Assembly (NCBI GenBank): GCA_023382595.1
Contig: JAHDWB010000007.1
Span: forward strand, 1 to 64,000
Length of the DNA stretch: 64,000 nucleotides
Direction of reading: 5' to 3'
Source of the DNA: Anaerolineales bacterium
GTDB taxonomy: Bacteria; Chloroflexota; Anaerolineae; Anaerolineales; Villigracilaceae
This document shows, in pieces, positions 1 to 9,022 of the stretch. Every line of letters starts with the position of its first letter. Within the stretch, counting starts at the first letter, position 1. The notes beneath the pieces are model-generated. The model was given only the letters and a program-made list of their open reading frames with translations. It searched no databases and was not told the origin of the DNA. The translations under genes were made by a program, and so were the position numbers.

Positions 1-2810
1 GTCAAGGCGAACTTGTCCGGGAAGCCGTTCTTGGACATCGTCACGCCGATATCAGAGCCTTCGGTGATGACCGGGGCGTTGTTCATCGTCCACGGTGCGT
101 AATCCACGTCATCGCTGACCGGGTTGCCGAGTTGTCCCGCCGGTTCGGCATTGAGCATGTCGCTCACAGCCGGTTCGGGGTCGAACGGCATCTCGACCGT
201 GCCGATGGCGTCCTCGGGTCCGTGGTCCGAACCCCACCAGTTGTTCTCCGCGTCCATCACAGTGCCGGAGGTGTTGGTAACGCCCGCCGTGTTGTCGAAG
301 ATCTCGTTCAGGTTGGCTTTCGCGCTCGCGTCACTGCCGGCGACCCAAATCCCAGCGCCGGAATCGCGGATGACGCTGTTCTTGACCTCGGCGTACACGG
401 TCGAATTGTTCGTATTGTCGGGGCTGTCCAGCACGTACACGCCCGCGCCCGTCGCCCCGGAGATCGTCACACCGTCCACGATGATGGAGGTGTTCGCGCC
501 GTTGCTGTTATAACCCTCGAAGTTGTTGACCCACACGCCGTAGGTCCCGCCCGTCACCGTCCCGCCGGAAATGGTCAGCGCGGCGCTGGTCGGCGTATTC
601 CAGACCACATAGCCGCTCGCCGGGTTCTGGCTGATCGTGCCCATCGTGATCGTATTGTCCGTCACGAGCGTGTTGAGCGTCTGCTGGAACGAACTGATTA
701 GGATGCCGTTCCAGGATGTTACGCCCGTGCGGTCGAGCGCGTTCACCGTGTTGCCCGCCACGGGGATGACCGAGGCGTTCGAGTACCACAGGTTGTGGAA
801 GATGCCCATCCGCCAGGCGTTGATTTCGTTATTGCTGATGCTGCCCGTCGCGCCGGGGTTGGCTTTCGAGAAGTTGCCGGTCTGGATGCCGATGCGCACA
901 TTGTCGAATACGTTGTCGGTGATGTCGGCATAGAAGTTATTGTAGACCAGAATGCCCAGCCCCCAGTTGTAGGTCGTTTCGCCGATGTTGCGGAACAGGT
1001 TGTAGCGGATGTAGTTGCCGGAGGTCGCATCGGTAATGATGTAGTTGTACATGTCGATGCCGCTGTAGGTGCTGTGCTCGAGGATGTTGTTCTCGATCAC
1101 GATGTTCCCCACGCCCTCGTAGCTGGCGATGATCTCGCAGGCATCCACGTCCGCCGCGCCGATCATTGCGCCGCCGCTCAATGCCGGGTTGTCGCCGTCA
1201 AAGGTGAACCCTTTGATGGTCACGTTGCTTGTCGTCAGGTACGCCATCACGGTGCAGATGCTCGGGTCCGCGCCGGTGCTGGCAGGATGCAGGACCGCTT
1301 CCGCCCCGCGTGTGCCTGTGTTCGGGTTGACGGTGTCGTTCGGTCCCAGCAGCGTCAGCGCTTTGTCGATCATCAGTTCCTCGACGTACGTCCCCGCGGG
1401 AACCCGGATCGTGTCGCCCGGGTCGGCGCTGTCGATCGCCTGCTGGATGCTGCAGTGGTACGAGCCTGCCGTCTCATTGTAAATGGCGGCGGCGCTGCCG
1501 GCGTTCGCACCGACGGTGCGGGCGTCCACTCCGTTGGCGTCGTACACGTTGTCATTGGTCACGCGCGCGCATGCGAGCGGCGAATTTCCGCGCCCGAAGT
1601 AGTCGTCATTCAGGTTGGCTTGGTCGCCGTCGATGTTCGTGTTGGCGGTGTAGGGCAGGTGTCCGGCTTGCACCTGGATGCCCACGTCGTTGTTCGTGAG
1701 CGTGTTGCCCTCCGCCAGCATGTTGGTCCCTTCCAGCACGATGCCGAAGCCGGTGCTGTTCGAGCCGGAGTTGCTCTGGCGGAAGCCGCTCACCGTGTTG
1801 TTGCGCACGATCACGCCGGTCGGGATGTCCACATAGCCCGCGCCCACCAGGTAGCTCCGGCGGAACACGGCGATGCCGGCGAAGTCGCGCAGGTCCGCGC
1901 CGGGGTTCGGCAGGGAGACCGTATTGTTCTCCACCACGATGCTCCCGTCGCCGCTGTCCGCGCCGTTGCCGTTCGGCAGTTTGATCTCGATGCCGTAGCG
2001 TCCGTTGTTCGTGAGCGTGTTGTTGCTGATCACGTTCGCGCCGGCTCCGGAGGTCAACCCGATGACGGACATGCCGCTGTCGAAGTTGTTGACCACCGTG
2101 TTGCCGCTCAGGGTCACGCCCGAGGCGGTCCCGTCCTGCAGTTCGATGCCGCAGCAGTTGTTGTTCGCCACGTAGCTGTTGGTGATGCTGATGTTCTGCT
2201 TGAAACCGTTCCAGATCACGATGCCGCGCGCGCGGTTGAACTGCGAATCCACGTTGTTGATCGACACGTTGGAGACGGGTCCGTTCATGTAGATGCCGCC
2301 GCCGTTCGTCGCGTTGTTGGTGTTGTTGCTGTACACGTGCACGCTGTCGATGGTCAGGTTGTTGTTGTTGGCGGCGCCGTAGATGCCGCTGTTGCTTGCA
2401 AAGCCCTGCACGCGCAGGTTCTGGATGGTCACCCCCGTTACCCCGTTGGGGATCGAGATGCCCGGGCTGGTGATCACTGCCGGGGCGGCGCCGTTGATGA
2501 TCGTATGGATCGTATCGTCCGGCGTGTCGTTGGGGTTCAGCGCTAGCGCGCCGGTCAGGGTGATGTTGTTCTTGTTGATGATGACGTTCTCGTTGTAGGT
2601 CCCTGCCCTGACGTGAATGGTGTCCCCCGCGCTGGCGGCGTTGATGGCGGCTTGAATGGTGGTATGGCATCCATCCGCCCCGCTTGGTTCCACGCACAGG
2701 CTCGCAGCGCCCACGCTGTAGCTCATGGGCAGAGCCAGTATCAGGACCAGCACGCATGCGGCTGCCATGTGGCGCAGTTGGATGAACCCTGTTTTGAATA
2801 TGCTTTTCAT
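1..2810 (-). CDS. Secreted parallel beta-helix (PbH1) surface protein, 3' end beyond window
   Basis: Read on the minus strand from the ATG at 2810, which has a strong AGGAGG ribosome site, the frame stays open to the window edge (at least 936 residues). A signal peptide or hydrophobic segment (about residues 13-36) is followed by two copies of the pectate-lyase-like entry motif 'IQAAI..A..GDTI.V..GTY', near residues 50-70 and 455-475. Each is followed by dozens of Asn-rich turns (NN.T..N, ISNN.I) typical of right-handed beta-helix PbH1 repeats. An ENNWWGSDHGP motif lies near residue 850. Such proteins are usually polysaccharide-binding or polysaccharide-cleaving, or adhesins. No catalytic residue can be named here. 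It is divergent from the riboswitch-controlled SLH protease gene. The class is secure, the exact function unknown. Confidence 0.85.
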   Translation of the reverse strand, partial: MKSIFKTGFIQLRHMAAACVLVLILALPMSYSVGAASLCVEPSGADGCHTTIQAAINAASAGDTIHVRAGTYNENVIINKNNITLTGALALNPNDTPDDTIHTIINGAAPAVITSPGISIPNGVTGVTIQNLRVQGFASNSGIYGAANNNNLTIDSVHVYSNNTNNATNGGGIYMNGPVSNVSINNVDSQFNRARGIVIWNGFKQNISITNSYVANNNCCGIELQDGTASGVTLSGNTVVNNFDSGMSVIGLTSGAGANVISNNTLTNNGRYGIEIKLPNGNGADSGDGSIVVENNTVSLPNPGADLRDFAGIAVFRRSYLVGAGYVDIPTGVIVRNNTVSGFRQSNSGSNSTGFGIVLEGTNMLAEGNTLTNNDVGIQVQAGHLPYTANTNIDGDQANLNDDYFGRGNSPLACARVTNDNVYDANGVDARTVGANAGSAAAIYNETAGSYHCSIQQAIDSADPGDTIRVPAGTYVEELMIDKALTLLGPNDTVNPNTGTRGAEAVLHPASTGADPSICTVMAYLTTSNVTIKGFTFDGDNPALSGGAMIGAADVDACEIIASYEGVGNIVIENNILEHSTYSGIDMYNYIITDATSGNYIRYNLFRNIGETTYNWGLGILVYNNFYADITDNVFDNVRIGIQTGNFSKANPGATGSISNNEINAWRMGIFHNLWYSNASVIPVAGNTVNALDRTGVTSWNGILISSFQQTLNTLVTDNTITMGTISQNPASGYVVWNTPTSAALTISGGTVTGGTYGVWVNNFEGYNSNGANTSIIVDGVTISGATGAGVYVLDSPDNTNNSTVYAEVKNSVIRDSGAGIWVAGSDASAKANLNEIFDNTAGVTNTSGTVMDAENNWWGSDHGPEDAIGTVEMPFDPEPAVSDMLNAEPAGQLGNPVSDDVDYAPWTMNNAPVITEGSDIGVTMSKNGFPDKFAL

Positions 2811-3300
2811 ATTGCCTCCTGGTTTATTTCAGCTCGTTGGGGGATCGTTTTTTTGTGCCCTCTCGGAAGGTTCTCGATGCCCCGTTTGGCTTCAACGCTC
2901 CATCGCTGAAGGATGGAGAACGGACTTGTCCCGCTTGTTTCCGTGCACAAGCTTGCAGCCCCTATGGCACCGCCGGCGTACGGACGGCGCTTACAACGGT
3001 GTGGTGGGAGATGGACGTATCGTTTCAGTGACCTCCTGTAACTTCCATGCGCTTGGGGATTGAAGTACTGCCCTGTTGGGTTTGTTTTGGGCTCAATACC
3101 CCGCTTAGGTTCGACGCCTCGTTCCGCGCGTTCGGGAACTGAGGTTCGGGTTTTCCCCGATGTTTACTAATGTACCATTTTATTGGAAAACGTGCAAATC
3201 GCTTAGGTGTGATTATCTGTGGAAATCGTGACGAATGTCAGTGTTTTTTGCCTCCATACAATGTTAAGTTCCTTGCAAAATTGAAAAACACATCCGTCTT
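2811..3300. other. Long intergenic region without a recognisable gene
   Basis: This stretch separates the divergent beta-helix and SLH-protease genes. The open frames in it are short, lack ribosome sites and resemble no family I know. The end toward 3170-3300 becomes A/T-rich, as expected upstream of a promoter. I see no second riboswitch on the minus strand: the GACGCAAAGCC core is absent in reverse complement. Confidence 0.5.
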
Positions 3301-3306
3301 GTTTTG

Positions 3307-3315
3307 TGCTACACT
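3307..3315 (+). promoter_or_regulatory. Candidate extended -10 promoter for the riboswitch leader
   Basis: TG-C-TACACT is an extended -10 element. It would start transcription near 3322, just before the first aptamer (about 3331). No convincing -35 box is seen at the normal distance, which is common for extended -10 promoters. The placement is an inference from the sequence. Confidence 0.4.
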
Positions 3316-3330
3316 GTGTGCAGTAAGAAC

Positions 3331-3421
3331 AACCGATAAAGGCAAACCTGCCGAAAGGCAGCGACGCAAAGCCATGGGTCTACCGTTGTGCATGCACGAC
3401 CACGATCGCCAGGCCGCCGAA
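3331..3421 (+). ncRNA. Cyclic di-GMP-I (GEMM-I) riboswitch, copy 1
   Basis: The conserved core reads GGCAAACC, a GAAA-tetraloop hairpin (TGCC GAAA GGCA), then GACGCAAAGCC and GGGTC, ending with GATCGCCAGGCCGCCG. This matches the GEMM-I pattern, including the GAAA tetraloop and the invariant GACGCAAAGCC segment. It is followed 30 nt later by a Rho-independent terminator. CCAGGCCG at 3409-3416 can pair with the terminator's 5' arm (CGGACCTGG, 3451-3459, one bulged A). This is what an antiterminator used in the ligand-free state would look like, so copy 1 may switch transcription off when c-di-GMP is bound. The fold was judged by eye. Confidence 0.88.
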
Positions 3422-3450
3422 ATACATCATAGGATGATTCTTTCCATTGG

Positions 3451-3486
3451 CGGACCTGGTATTGCACAGGTCCGTTTTATTATTTT
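3451..3486 (+). terminator. Riboswitch-associated intrinsic terminator
   Basis: An 8-bp GC-rich stem (CGGACCTG / CAGGTCCG, 3451-3458 with 3467-3474) has an 8-nt loop and is followed by TTTTATTATTTT. It sits between the two aptamers and so can gate transcription into the second aptamer and the gene at 3678. Confidence 0.85.
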
Positions 3487-3504
3487 GTAACTTAAAAAAG
3501 TTGT

Positions 3505-3592
3505 ATCGATAAGGGCAAACCCGTCGAAAGACGGGGACGCAAAGCCATGGGTCTACCGTTGTACATGCACGACCACGATCGCCAGGCTGCCG
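3505..3592 (+). ncRNA. Cyclic di-GMP-I (GEMM-I) riboswitch, copy 2
   Basis: It has the same core as copy 1: GGGCAAACC, a GAAA-capped stem (CCGTC GAAA GACGG), GACGCAAAGCC, ATGGGTCTACC, and a distal arm nearly identical to copy 1 (GTTGTacATGCACGACC then ACGATCGCCAGGCTGCCG). The near identity of the distal arm suggests local duplication. Downstream lies an 8-bp hairpin without a U-tract (3604-3622), then the AAGGAG ribosome site at 3663. GGCTG at 3585-3589 could pair with CAGCC at 3599-3603. The expression platform may therefore act on translation or only as part of a two-aptamer gate; this is not settled from sequence. Confidence 0.88.
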
Positions 3593-3603
3593 AAAACACA
3601 GCC

Positions 3604-3622
3604 GTGTGTGGCCTCCACACAC
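3604..3622 (+). promoter_or_regulatory. Leader hairpin between riboswitch 2 and the start codon
   Basis: GTGTGTGG-CCT-CCACACAC forms an 8-bp stem with a 3-nt loop and no following T run, so it is not a terminator. Its 3' half contains CTCC (3613-3616), complementary to GGAG of the ribosome site at 3665-3668. It might therefore keep an anti-Shine-Dalgarno sequence hidden. This role is a guess. Confidence 0.4.
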
Positions 3623-3677
3623 CTCTGCCGTTAGAGCACAGTCCCCGCCGGGATGCCCTTGCAAGGAGATTTAAGCA

Positions 3678-5375
3678 ATGGCATCCTCATCATCATTCAC
3701 CCGCAAGCTCACATGGTTGGTCGTTCTGGCGTTATGCTTCGCCGTCCTGCCCGCCCGCGTGAGGGCAGCCGCCCCCACCGAAGAGCAGGTCCTTAAGCAA
3801 CACGTCTTCAAATTCTATCTCGACCCCGCCCTCGTCCCGGATATGGAGTTCGCGAAAGCCATGCTCCCCAAATACGTGGCGGATATGAATACCATTCTGG
3901 CGAAGAACACCAGCCGCCGCCTCGTCTTCAACCCCGAAACCGATATCATCCTGACCAGCGCCCAGCCTCAAACGAATTACGCCTTTCCGCCCCTGCCGGT
4001 GAACGGTTTTGAGATCTGGGCGCATGCTATCCGCACGAATTTTGCTATTTCTCATAATGGCTATGCCGGTGTGGATGTCAGCGGTGCGGGGGTGCTTGCC
4101 GGTTTGCGTTGGACGCGCATTTATAACCCCGACTCTCTTACCTCTGCCGAACTGAACGACTACTGGACGCAGATTCACCTCATGGTGCATGAGATGGCGC
4201 ACGTCTTTGGTGCAGGGTTGGGTGAATACTATAACCTCTTCTCTGTCACAGATACCACAGGTATGGACCCCCTGCGGAATATAAACATTTACGATCCTGC
4301 CGACCCCTTCTGGGCAGCCCGTCAGGATTTCATGGCAGACCCGCTGTTGCGCAACCCCATCAAGTTTGGTTCTGTTGTTGATCCGCTCACGCGTGAGAAT
4401 CTGCTGGCGTATGTCCGCTTTTCAAGCCTCACGGCGGCAATCATCAGCAATGATTACCGCAATGGTGCTCCCACTGTGGATCTTTCCAATATCAATGTGC
4501 GCGTTGTCACCGAGAGCGGTATGCCGGTCGAATCCGCTGTGGTTAAGGTTTGGAGTGTGATTGGCACGTCACCGAATCAATCCCAATTGATGGTCGAAAG
4601 TGCCACGAATGCCGGCGGACGTCTTTCCTTTACCTGGGGCGGTGCGGTCAGACCGCATAACAGCAATGATATGCTGCGTCTCGTAAAGGTGTACAAGAAC
4701 GGATACGAAGCTTTCGCTGGATACATTTCAATTTTTGATACGGATGTCGTGCGTATTGTGGACGGTGGCTTGTCTTATGAGTTGACGGTCGTGTTGAAGC
4801 CGGCTGGTGGATTTTCATCCGGTTCCATTTTTGCTGATGTTTCTGTCACTTCATCCACATGGTCCTTCATTGAGAAGATGTATGTGTCTGGCATAACTGG
4901 CGGTTGTACGCTGTCCCCTTTGCGCTACTGTCCGGATCAGATCGTATCGCGCGGTCAGATGGCGGTCTTTCTTGAGCGTAGCATGAGGGGTGCCGGTTTT
5001 GCTCCTCCTGTGGTGCCCGTCAGTTTTAACGATACCACCGATCACTCGATGCGTTACTGGATCGAAGTCCTCGCTGCCGATGGCATCACTGCCGGGTGCG
5101 GGAATGGCAACTTCTGCCCCGATAATCCCGTAACTCGCGGACAAATGGCGATCTTCCTCCTGCGTGCCATGCACGGCGCAGGGTACAAACCGCCCGCAGC
5201 CTCCGGGACCGTGTTCCTGGATACCCCTGCCGATCATTGGGCGTCTGCCTGGGTCGAGCAGCTTGCCCGCGAGAACATCACTGGCGGGTGCGGCAATGGC
5301 AACTTCTGCCCCGACGCCCCCGTCACCCGTGCGCAAATGGCGGTCTTCCTGGTCAAAGCCTTCAGGATGGAATAA
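3678..5375 (+). CDS. SLH-anchored surface protein with zinc-metalloprotease motif
   Basis: The protein has 565 residues and a signal peptide (about 1-30, cut after VRAA). The N-terminal domain carries HEMAH at residues 171-175, followed by a Gly-rich stretch and a Glu (FGAGLGE). This resembles a gluzincin/metzincin-like HEXXH zinc site, though the third ligand is not certain. Residues about 270-375 look like a carboxypeptidase-regulatory/Ig-like beta domain. Residues about 390-565 hold three S-layer homology repeats, each with 'GGC/AGC...FCPD..VTR.QMA.FL', which anchor proteins to cell-wall polymers of monoderm bacteria. The ATG at 3678 has AAGGAG 9 nt upstream and lies behind two c-di-GMP riboswitches. 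A strong terminator follows. Its substrate is unknown; the adjacent beta-helix protein is a candidate. Confidence 0.85.
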   Translation: MASSSSFTRKLTWLVVLALCFAVLPARVRAAAPTEEQVLKQHVFKFYLDPALVPDMEFAKAMLPKYVADMNTILAKNTSRRLVFNPETDIILTSAQPQTNYAFPPLPVNGFEIWAHAIRTNFAISHNGYAGVDVSGAGVLAGLRWTRIYNPDSLTSAELNDYWTQIHLMVHEMAHVFGAGLGEYYNLFSVTDTTGMDPLRNINIYDPADPFWAARQDFMADPLLRNPIKFGSVVDPLTRENLLAYVRFSSLTAAIISNDYRNGAPTVDLSNINVRVVTESGMPVESAVVKVWSVIGTSPNQSQLMVESATNAGGRLSFTWGGAVRPHNSNDMLRLVKVYKNGYEAFAGYISIFDTDVVRIVDGGLSYELTVVLKPAGGFSSGSIFADVSVTSSTWSFIEKMYVSGITGGCTLSPLRYCPDQIVSRGQMAVFLERSMRGAGFAPPVVPVSFNDTTDHSMRYWIEVLAADGITAGCGNGNFCPDNPVTRGQMAIFLLRAMHGAGYKPPAASGTVFLDTPADHWASAWVEQLARENITGGCGNGNFCPDAPVTRAQMAVFLVKAFRME

Positions 5376-5395
5376 CAAGTTGCAGGTTAAAAGTT

Positions 5396-5432
5396 CAGGG
5401 ACTGTGTGATCTTCACACAGTCCCTGTTTTTT

Positions 5433-5434
<2 letters not shown>
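5396..5434 (+). terminator. Intrinsic terminator of the SLH-protease gene
   Basis: A perfect 14-bp stem (CAGGGACTGTGTGA and its complement, 5396-5409 with 5413-5426) has a 3-nt loop and is followed by eight T residues. It lies between convergent genes. The last T residues run into the pyrG stop codon on the other strand. Confidence 0.93.
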
Positions 5435-7596
<2,162 letters not shown>

Positions 7597-7706
7597 AAAT
7601 CGGTCTCCTGGGAAAGCAGTTACATGGTGTTGGGACGAACTGAGTTTACCAGAAAAATCCTCATTCGAGAATTGCCCGCGCATTTCAAAATGAATGTGAT
7701 TTCAAT

Positions 7707-7735
7707 TTGACCCCTCCCATCCTTCATGTTAAACT
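7707..7735 (+). promoter_or_regulatory. Sigma70-type promoter with almost leaderless start
   Basis: TTGACC (7707-7712), a 17-bp spacer and TAAACT (7730-7735), with TG one base before the -10. Transcription should begin near 7742, only about 5 nt before the ATG at 7747. The alternative in-frame start at 7726 lies inside the promoter, which argues against it. Confidence 0.65.
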
Positions 7736-7746
7736 TAACGGTTGCC

Positions 7747-8367
7747 ATGCTCAAAGCCGTCCTGACCGTTCTCCTGCTTTTCCAATTTCAGGAATTCCCC
7801 GTTGCCATTTCGAAGCCGGAAGCGGGCGAAACCCTGCGCGGACAGGTGGAGATCCTCGGTCAGATGGATGTCCCGGATTTTGCCTCCGCCGAGCTGGCTT
7901 TTTCCTACGCCGCGTCCAGCCCCGCTGACGCCTGGTTCACCATTCAGACCTTTTCCCAGCCCCCGGCGGATCTCCTGCTCGCCGTGTGGGACACCACCCA
8001 ACTGACGGACGGTGATTACGATCTGCGCCTGCGTGTCTTCTCCGTGGATGGCTCCTTTCAGGATGCCCTTGTTGCCGGTGTGCGCATCCGCAACTACACG
8101 CCTGACCCCACCGCCACACCGACCATCACCCCCACGGTGACCGCGACCCTGCCGTCCTTTTCCCTCTTCAACGCCACTCCCATTTCACCATCGCAGGGAG
8201 ATTCGACGCCGGTTGTTGCCGTTTTTCCAACCGCTACACCGCTCCCGGCCAATCCTGCCACGCTGACCGCGTCCGAGGTCCTCGCCATCTTTGGGAAAAG
8301 CGCGCTAGCCATTATTGGAGTATTCATCCTGATTTCGCTTCTCCTCCGCCTGCGGAGGAACGCCTGA
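7747..8367 (+). CDS. Membrane-anchored extracytoplasmic protein with Thr/Pro linker
   Basis: The 206-residue protein has an N-terminal hydrophobic signal (LKAVLTVLLLFQF). A beta-rich domain follows: 'PEAGETLRGQVEILGQMDVP', then a 'DYDLRLRVFSVDGSF' strand pattern resembling Ig-like or Big_ domains. Next comes a linker rich in PTATPTITPT, and a C-terminal membrane helix (ALAIIGVFILISLLL) ending in RLRRNA. I do not recognise a family. It starts a run with pth, 22 nt downstream. The start was moved to 7747 because of the promoter position. It has no Shine-Dalgarno sequence, in line with near-leaderless transcription. Confidence 0.7.
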   Translation: MLKAVLTVLLLFQFQEFPVAISKPEAGETLRGQVEILGQMDVPDFASAELAFSYAASSPADAWFTIQTFSQPPADLLLAVWDTTQLTDGDYDLRLRVFSVDGSFQDALVAGVRIRNYTPDPTATPTITPTVTATLPSFSLFNATPISPSQGDSTPVVAVFPTATPLPANPATLTASEVLAIFGKSALAIIGVFILISLLLRLRRNA

Positions 8368-8389
8368 CACCTGAAACTTGGAACCTCCC

Positions 8390-8965
8390 ATGACAGATAC
8401 TTTCCTCATCATTGGTCTCGGAAACCCGGGGCGCGAATATAGGGACACCCGCCACAATATCGGCTTCATGCTGATGGATGTGCTGGCTGTCCGTTTGGAT
8501 GCGCGCGGGATGAAACTGCAATCCAAAGCCATCATCACCTCCGCGCTTTACGAGGAGCGCAAGATCATCCTTGCCAAGCCGCAGACGTATATGAATCTCT
8601 CCGGTCAATCCGTGCAGGGACTGTTGAACTTCTACAAGATCCCCGTCACCAACTTGCTGGTCGCGCACGACGACATGGATCTGCCCTTTGGCACGCTTCG
8701 CATCCGTCCCGGCGGCGGACCGGGCGGTCAACGCGGCATGGCGCACACCATCGAACTGCTCGGCACCAAGGATTTTCCGCGCCTGCGCCTCGGCATTGGG
8801 CGTCCGCCCGGGCGCATGGACCCGAAGGCGTACGTCCTGCAAAATTTCACGAAGGACGATTTCAAACTCCTGCCGGATGTGCTCAACCGCGCCGCGGATG
8901 CCGCCCTCGAATTTGTGATAAATGGCTTGAATGCGGCAATGAATAAATACAACGGTTCCGTATAA
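8390..8965 (+). CDS. pth: Peptidyl-tRNA hydrolase
   Basis: The 191-residue enzyme cleaves the ester bond of peptidyl-tRNA released from stalled ribosomes. Family signatures are clear: FLIIGLGNPGREYRDTRHNIGF with the catalytic His, 'KPQTYMNLSGQSV', 'VAHDDMDLPFG' with the catalytic Asp, and 'RPGGGPGGQRGM'. The ATG at 8390 fits the family N-terminus; a TTG 12 nt upstream adds only three codons. It sits in a plus-strand run with the anchored protein before it and mfd after it (57 nt). Confidence 0.97.
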   Translation: MTDTFLIIGLGNPGREYRDTRHNIGFMLMDVLAVRLDARGMKLQSKAIITSALYEERKIILAKPQTYMNLSGQSVQGLLNFYKIPVTNLLVAHDDMDLPFGTLRIRPGGGPGGQRGMAHTIELLGTKDFPRLRLGIGRPPGRMDPKAYVLQNFTKDDFKLLPDVLNRAADAALEFVINGLNAAMNKYNGSV

Positions 8966-9022
8966 GGGCGGGTGCCCATCGTCTGATCGTATCGGTACGG
9001 CTGCAAACTGTTTCTGATAAAC

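Noticed and set aside
795-2546. Long 583-residue open frame on the plus strand
   Set aside because: It is antisense to the beta-helix gene, is rich in Val/Asp/Arg as expected for a shadow of Asn/Thr-rich codons, and lacks a ribosome site and any domain.
7726-7746. Upstream start of the anchored protein
   Set aside because: It lies within the promoter (spacer and -10 box at 7730-7735).
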